DNA of 11,610 bases from Carthagonibacter sp032251515. Lineage in GTDB: Bacteria > Gemmatimonadota > Gemmatimonadetes > Palauibacterales > Palauibacteraceae. Positions 8,323 to 11,610 of the stretch are shown here, in pieces. The notes below the pieces were generated by a model, which worked only from the letters and a program-made list of their open reading frames with translations, was not told where the DNA came from and searched no databases. Numbering within the stretch: position 1 is the stretch's first letter; every line of letters starts with the position of its first letter. The DNA lies in NCBI GenBank assembly GCA_032251515.1, contig JAVVDU010000055.1, positions 1 to 11,610 on the forward strand. Reading direction: 5' to 3'. A program made the position numbers and the translations under genes.

Positions 8323-8790
8323 ATGACGGACCGTGACGCCAGACCGGAGGCGGCGGCCACTCCGCCCCTTCACCAGCTCTACCAGGAAGTGATCCTCGAT
8401 CACTACCGGCGCCCGCGGAACAAGGGCGCGATCGCCGAGCCCACCCACTCGATCACCATGAACAACCCGCTGTGCGGCGACGTCATCGAGCTGCTGCTGG
8501 AGGTGCGCGGCGGGCGGATCGAGCGGGCGGCGTTCGAGGGGCGCGGCTGCTCGATCAGCCAGGCCTCGGCCTCCATGCTCACCGAGCGGGTGACCGGGCG
8601 CACGCCGCGCGAAGCGCTGGACATCGCCGCCCGGTTCACACGGATGCTGCACGGTGACGCGGAGGCGGCCGAGGATCCCGCGCTCGGCGACCTGCGCGCG
8701 CTGGCCGGCGTAGCGAAGTTCCCGGTGCGGGTGAAATGCGCCCTCCTCCCGTGGAACTGCCTGGAAGAGCTCGTCGACGACCGGCCGTGA
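8323..8790 (+). CDS. sufU: SufU zinc-dependent sulfurtransferase
   Basis: SufU receives persulfide sulfur from SufS in SUF systems that lack SufE, using a zinc site rather than building clusters itself. The 155-residue product has the U-type fold with conserved ligands C51 and D53 (NPLCGD), C76 (GRGCSISQAS) and C139 (RVKCALLPW). The extra segment before C139, about residues 95-132, is the insertion that separates SufU from IscU. A further cysteine, C146, lies seven residues after C139; its significance is unknown. ATG at 8323 has GGAG 8 nt upstream. The gene follows sufS after 43 bp. No sufE is seen, which agrees with SufU serving as the sulfur acceptor. Confidence 0.95.
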   Translation: MTDRDARPEAAATPPLHQLYQEVILDHYRRPRNKGAIAEPTHSITMNNPLCGDVIELLLEVRGGRIERAAFEGRGCSISQASASMLTERVTGRTPREALDIAARFTRMLHGDAEAAEDPALGDLRALAGVAKFPVRVKCALLPWNCLEELVDDRP

Positions 8791-8869
8791 CCCCGTCCCG
8801 CCTCGCCCGCCGCCGTCCGCCGCCCGGACCGGGCCCGTTCCGCCCCGCTCCGCTCCGCCCGGGACCGCC
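8791..8869 (+). other. C-rich spacer between sufU and rsgA
   Basis: By hand count this 79-nt spacer holds 48 C, 22 G, 7 T and 2 A on the coding strand, so it is about 61% C and almost without A. It holds no ORF and no T-tract terminator, and only GGGA (8861-8864) could serve as a weak ribosome site for rsgA. The composition recalls Rho-utilisation regions, which are C-rich and G-poor, although G is not especially low here. It may mark the functional end of the suf transcript. Confidence 0.4.
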
Positions 8870-9880
8870 GTGACGGGCCGCGTGCTCGAGGCGGCCGGCG
8901 GCGCCTACCGGGTGCGGCTGGAGGGCCGGGTCGTCGAGTGCTCCCTGCGCGGCCGCATCAAGCAGGGCGAGGGCTCGATCGCGGTGGGCGACGAGGTGCG
9001 GGTGGAGACGGCCGGCCCCGACGCCTGGTGCATCGCGGAGGTACTCCCCCGCCGCAGCCGCCTGGCCCGCCGCTCGTTCGCGAAGCGACGCGAGCAGGTG
9101 CTGGCGGCGAACGTCGACGCCGTGGCGGCCGTGATCGCCGTGGCACGCCCGGAGCCGGACCTGTTCCTGCTCGACCGCCTGCTGGTGGTGGCCGAGGTGA
9201 ACGGCCTCGCGTCGTTCATCGTCTGCAACAAGATCGACCTGACGGAAACGGCGGAGACGATGACGACGGCAAAGGCAGCGGAAGACGACGCCCACGACGG
9301 AGGCGCCCACGACGGAGGCGCCCGCGGCGAAGGCGACCCGTCCGGAAGCGAGCTCCCGCCGTCGCTCCGCCCGTACGAAGAGGCGGGATACGCCATCCTG
9401 CCCACCAGCGTCTCGACCGGCCGGGGAATGGCCGCGCTCGCGGACCGGCTGCGGGGCCGCACGACCGTCCTCGCGGGCGCCTCCGGCGTCGGCAAGTCGA
9501 GCCTCGTGAACGCCCTGGCGCCAGGAACCGGACTGCGCACGGGCGGGGTGGGCGACCGCTCGGGACGGGGGCGGCACACGACCACGGCCGGACGTCTGAT
9601 CCCGCTCGGCGACGATACGTACCTCGCCGACACCCCGGGCGTGCAGAACTTCGAGCCCGCCGCGCTGGAGCCGGCCGAGCTGGCCGCGGCCTTCCCGGAA
9701 TTCCGGCCGCATCTCGGCGAATGCCGCTTCGCCGACTGCCGCCACCGCGAGGAGCCGGGGTGCGCGATCCGCGAGGCCGTCGAGGAGGGCCGGATCGCTC
9801 CGCGGCGCCACGAGAGCTTCCTGGCGCTGCTCGAGGCGGCCGAGCGCGCCGCACGCCCCTGGGAGCGCCGTGAGCGCTGA
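8870..9880 (+). CDS. rsgA: Ribosome small-subunit GTPase RsgA
   Basis: RsgA is a circularly permuted GTPase that acts late in 30S subunit maturation. The 336-residue product has an N-terminal OB-fold (about 1-70), then the permuted G-domain with G4 NKID (120-123) before G1 GASGVGKSS (203-211) and G3 DTPG (254-257). The C-terminal zinc module has C285, C290, H292 and C298. Between G4 and the segment leading to G1 there is an unusually long, Gly/Asp/Ala-rich insertion (about 125-165), part of which is encoded by a 15-bp tandem repeat. The start is GTG at 8870 with only a weak GGGA upstream. The gene overlaps the following NUDIX gene by 11 bp. Linkage to suf genes may be operon extension only. 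Confidence 0.94.
   Translation: MTGRVLEAAGGAYRVRLEGRVVECSLRGRIKQGEGSIAVGDEVRVETAGPDAWCIAEVLPRRSRLARRSFAKRREQVLAANVDAVAAVIAVARPEPDLFLLDRLLVVAEVNGLASFIVCNKIDLTETAETMTTAKAAEDDAHDGGAHDGGARGEGDPSGSELPPSLRPYEEAGYAILPTSVSTGRGMAALADRLRGRTTVLAGASGVGKSSLVNALAPGTGLRTGGVGDRSGRGRHTTTAGRLIPLGDDTYLADTPGVQNFEPAALEPAELAAAFPEFRPHLGECRFADCRHREEPGCAIREAVEEGRIAPRRHESFLALLEAAERAARPWERRER
9290..9334 (+). repeat. 15-bp tandem repeat inside rsgA
   Basis: Three head-to-tail 15-bp units start at 9290, 9305 and 9320. The first two are identical (GCCCACGACGGAGGC) and the third matches at 12 of 15 positions. They lie in frame and encode AHDGG, AHDGG and ARGEG, residues 141-155, within the insertion after the G4 motif. 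Slippage would add or remove whole pentapeptides without a frameshift. Confidence 0.85.
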
Positions 9881-10568
9881 GAACCCGGCGGCCGCGGGCG
9901 ACCTGGCGGACTTCACGGCCCTGTGCCGCCGGCTGCCGGAGGCGCTCGCCGACCCGCCGCCCCGGCGGCTGCCGGACGCCGAGTGCGACCGGCGGGCCGC
10001 GGTCACGCTCCTCGTGGTGCCGGGCGGGCCGCCGGCCGATCCGCCGCGGGGGCCGGGCGGCGAGCCGGACCGCACGACCCCGTTCGGTCTGTTCGTCCAC
10101 CGGGCCCGGGTGGACGGCGACCCGTGGTCCGGCCACGTGGCACTCCCCGGCGGCCGGCACGACCCCGCCGACGCCGACCTGGTGGACACGGCCCGGCGGG
10201 AGATGGAGGAGGAGACGGGGATCCGCCTGCCGGACGAGGCCCTGCTCGGAAGGCTGGACGACCTTCATCCCCGGACGGCCCACCTCCCGTCGATCGCGAT
10301 CACCCCGTTCGTCGCGGCCCTGCCCCGGCGTCCCGACGTGGAGGAGAGCCACGAGCTGGCGGGCCACCTGTGGATCCCGCTGCCGGACCTGGCGGCGTCG
10401 GCCCGGCGGTCGCTGCTGCTGCGGGAGCTCCCCGCGCCGCGCGAGTTCCCGACGATCGAGTACGCGGGCGCGGTGATCTGGGGTCTGACGTTCGCGATCG
10501 TCGAGAACTTCCTGGAGCGGCTGGGGGCGCGTCCGCCCGGCCCGCCGCCGGGCGGACGCGCGCGCTGA
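9870..10568 (+). CDS. NUDIX hydrolase, CoA-pyrophosphatase (NudL) type
   Basis: The 232-residue protein is a NUDIX pyrophosphohydrolase. The box lies at about residues 95-118, ending in REMEEETGI, which supplies the metal-binding glutamates. Preceding SGHVALPGGRHDPADAD with D101 and T107-A108 matches the pattern of the NudL/CoA-diphosphatase subfamily, in which D takes the place of the first box glutamate. Cleavage of CoA or acyl-CoA to 4'-phosphopantetheine and 3',5'-ADP is the family activity; here it is inference. A Gly/Pro-rich loop at about 51-65 and a Pro/Gly/Arg tail are low-complexity. The GTG start at 9870 lies inside the last codons of rsgA (11-bp overlap) with GGGAG 4 nt upstream, so the two are translationally coupled. 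The gene ends in a strong hairpin. Confidence 0.88.
   Translation: MSAENPAAAGDLADFTALCRRLPEALADPPPRRLPDAECDRRAAVTLLVVPGGPPADPPRGPGGEPDRTTPFGLFVHRARVDGDPWSGHVALPGGRHDPADADLVDTARREMEEETGIRLPDEALLGRLDDLHPRTAHLPSIAITPFVAALPRRPDVEESHELAGHLWIPLPDLAASARRSLLLRELPAPREFPTIEYAGAVIWGLTFAIVENFLERLGARPPGPPPGGRAR
10527..10561. terminator. Perfect 15-bp stem, possible bidirectional terminator
   Basis: Positions 10527-10541 and 10547-10561 are exact reverse complements around a 5-nt loop (10542-10546). The stem is nearly all G-C. It occupies the last codons of the NUDIX gene and lies 11 bp past the stop of the convergent PD40 gene on the other strand. No T-run follows on either strand, so it is not a classical intrinsic terminator. 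Its place between two convergent genes with a 4-bp gap suggests a shared transcription end or an mRNA-stabilising hairpin. Confidence 0.45.
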
Positions 10569-10572
10569 GGGG

Positions 10573-11610
10573 TCAGTCCACCCAGTCGGCGATGAACAGG
10601 TTCGTCTCGCGGGGCAGCTCGTTGCCACGGTTCGAGGCGAAGATCAGCTTCGTGCCGTCCGAGTTGAACATCGGGAACCCGTCGAAGTCCCCCGTGAAGG
10701 TGACCTGCTCGAGGTTCGACCCGCCCAGGTCGATCGCCCACAGGTCGAACTCGCGGCCGCCCGGGTCGCCCAGGTTGGACGAGAAGATCACCCGGTCGCC
10801 CGAGGGGAAGAAGTAGGGCCCGAAGTTCGCGGCGCCGTTGTCGGTGAGGCGGCGCTTCCCGGTCCCGTCGGCGTTCATCACGTAGATGTCCAGCTTCGAC
10901 GGGCGGATCCTGTCCTCGGCGAGCAGGCGCCGGTAGTCGGCCAGCTCCTCCTCGGTCTCGGGGCGCGAGGCGCGGTAGACGATCTTCGTGCCGTCGTACG
11001 AGAAGAACGGCCCGCCGTCGTACCCCGGCGCGTCGGTGAGCCGGGTGAGATCCGACCCGTCCGTGCGCATCTTGTAGATGTCGATGTCACCGTCGCGCAG
11101 GGAGGTGAACACGATCCACTCCCCGTCGCGCGACAGCGTCGCCTCGGCGTCGTAGCGCGGATGGTCGGTCAGGCGGGTCAGCGCCTCGCCCGCAGGGTCG
11201 GTGACGAAGATGTCGTACGCCGGGTAGAGCGCCCACACGTACCCCTGCGACATGTCGGGCTCCACCGGGCAAGCCGCGCCTCCCAGGTGGGTCGAGGCGT
11301 AGACGATCTTCTCCGTTCCCGGGACGAAGTAGCCGCACGTCGTACGGCCGCGACCGGTGCTCACGAGCCGCAGGTCGGACCCGTCCGGGCGCATCACGTA
11401 CTGCTGGTCGCAGGTACCGTCCCGCGGCGTGGCCTGGAAGACGATCCACTCGTCGTCGGCCGACCAGTAGGCCTCGGCGTTCTGGCCGCCGAACGTGAGC
11501 TGCCGGAGGGCCGCGAAGTGCGTCTCGTCCGGGTGGATCAGGGAGTCCACCCGTACGGCGCCCGTCTCGAAGCCGGGCCCCGCCGGCGCGGCGGCGTCCT
11601 CGGCCGGCCG
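10573..11610 (-). CDS. TolB-like PD40/beta-propeller protein (5' end outside window)
   Basis: The reading frame stays open to the right edge, so the start and any signal peptide lie beyond the window. A GTG at 11548-11550 is in frame but is probably internal, since the sequence before it (FETGAVR) continues a pattern I recognise in this family. Residues here are numbered from that codon. WD40-like PD40 repeats are seen at about 28-38, 138-148, 184-192, 249-256 and 297-304, each of the form S-x-D/G-G-x-x-I/V-x-F, with DIYxMxxDGS-type connecting strands. Cysteines C47, C72 and C94 might form a disulfide in an exported protein. Proteins like this are usually predicted to be periplasmic or secreted beta-propellers; the ligand is unknown. 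It is convergent with the NUDIX gene, with 4 bp between the stop codons. Confidence 0.85.
   Translation of the reverse strand, partial: RPAEDAAAPAGPGFETGAVRVDSLIHPDETHFAALRQLTFGGQNAEAYWSADDEWIVFQATPRDGTCDQQYVMRPDGSDLRLVSTGRGRTTCGYFVPGTEKIVYASTHLGGAACPVEPDMSQGYVWALYPAYDIFVTDPAGEALTRLTDHPRYDAEATLSRDGEWIVFTSLRDGDIDIYKMRTDGSDLTRLTDAPGYDGGPFFSYDGTKIVYRASRPETEEELADYRRLLAEDRIRPSKLDIYVMNADGTGKRRLTDNGAANFGPYFFPSGDRVIFSSNLGDPGGREFDLWAIDLGGSNLEQVTFTGDFDGFPMFNSDGTKLIFASNRGNELPRETNLFIADWVD

Overview
This is a high-GC (by eye about 70%) bacterial chromosomal segment centred on a SUF iron-sulfur cluster assembly operon. The genes are densely packed, GTG and TTG starts are common, and codon use looks uniform from end to end. 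No RNA genes, insertion sequences, phage genes or CRISPR arrays are visible. The gene order sufC-sufB-sufD-Rieske-sufS-sufU, together with the TolB-like beta-propeller protein at the right edge, would fit a Gemmatimonadota-like or similar high-GC environmental lineage. That placement is inference and only weakly supported.

Layout. On the minus strand, reading leftwards from 2605, there is a medium-chain dehydrogenase/quinone reductase followed 13 bp later by a polytopic membrane protein resembling GT-C glycosyltransferases. The two probably form one transcript. A 280-bp divergent intergenic region (2606-2885) separates them from the plus-strand suf operon. It carries a plausible sigma70-type promoter and two similar dyad-symmetric, Fur-box-like operators whose centres are exactly 40 bp apart.

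The plus-strand run is sufC (ATPase), sufB and sufD (scaffold), a small Rieske [2Fe-2S] ferredoxin overlapping sufD by 4 bp, sufS (cysteine desulfurase) and sufU (zinc-dependent sulfur acceptor). After a very C-rich 79-bp spacer come rsgA (ribosome-assembly GTPase) and an overlapping NUDIX hydrolase of the CoA-pyrophosphatase type. A perfect 15-bp inverted repeat at the end of the NUDIX gene may terminate transcription from both sides. Only 4 bp beyond the NUDIX stop lies the stop codon of a convergent gene for a TolB/PD40-repeat protein, whose 5' end lies outside the window.

How the genes work together. SufS takes sulfur from cysteine and passes it to SufU. SufB, SufC and SufD then build the cluster with ATP, and the Rieske protein is a plausible electron carrier or client. 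No sufA, sufE, sufT or Rrf2/SufR-type regulator gene is present here, so iron control would have to come from elsewhere through the upstream operators. I see no clearly new multi-gene system. The parts most worth a second look are the paired operators, the Rieske gene inside the suf operon, the C-rich spacer and the repeat-grown insertion in RsgA.
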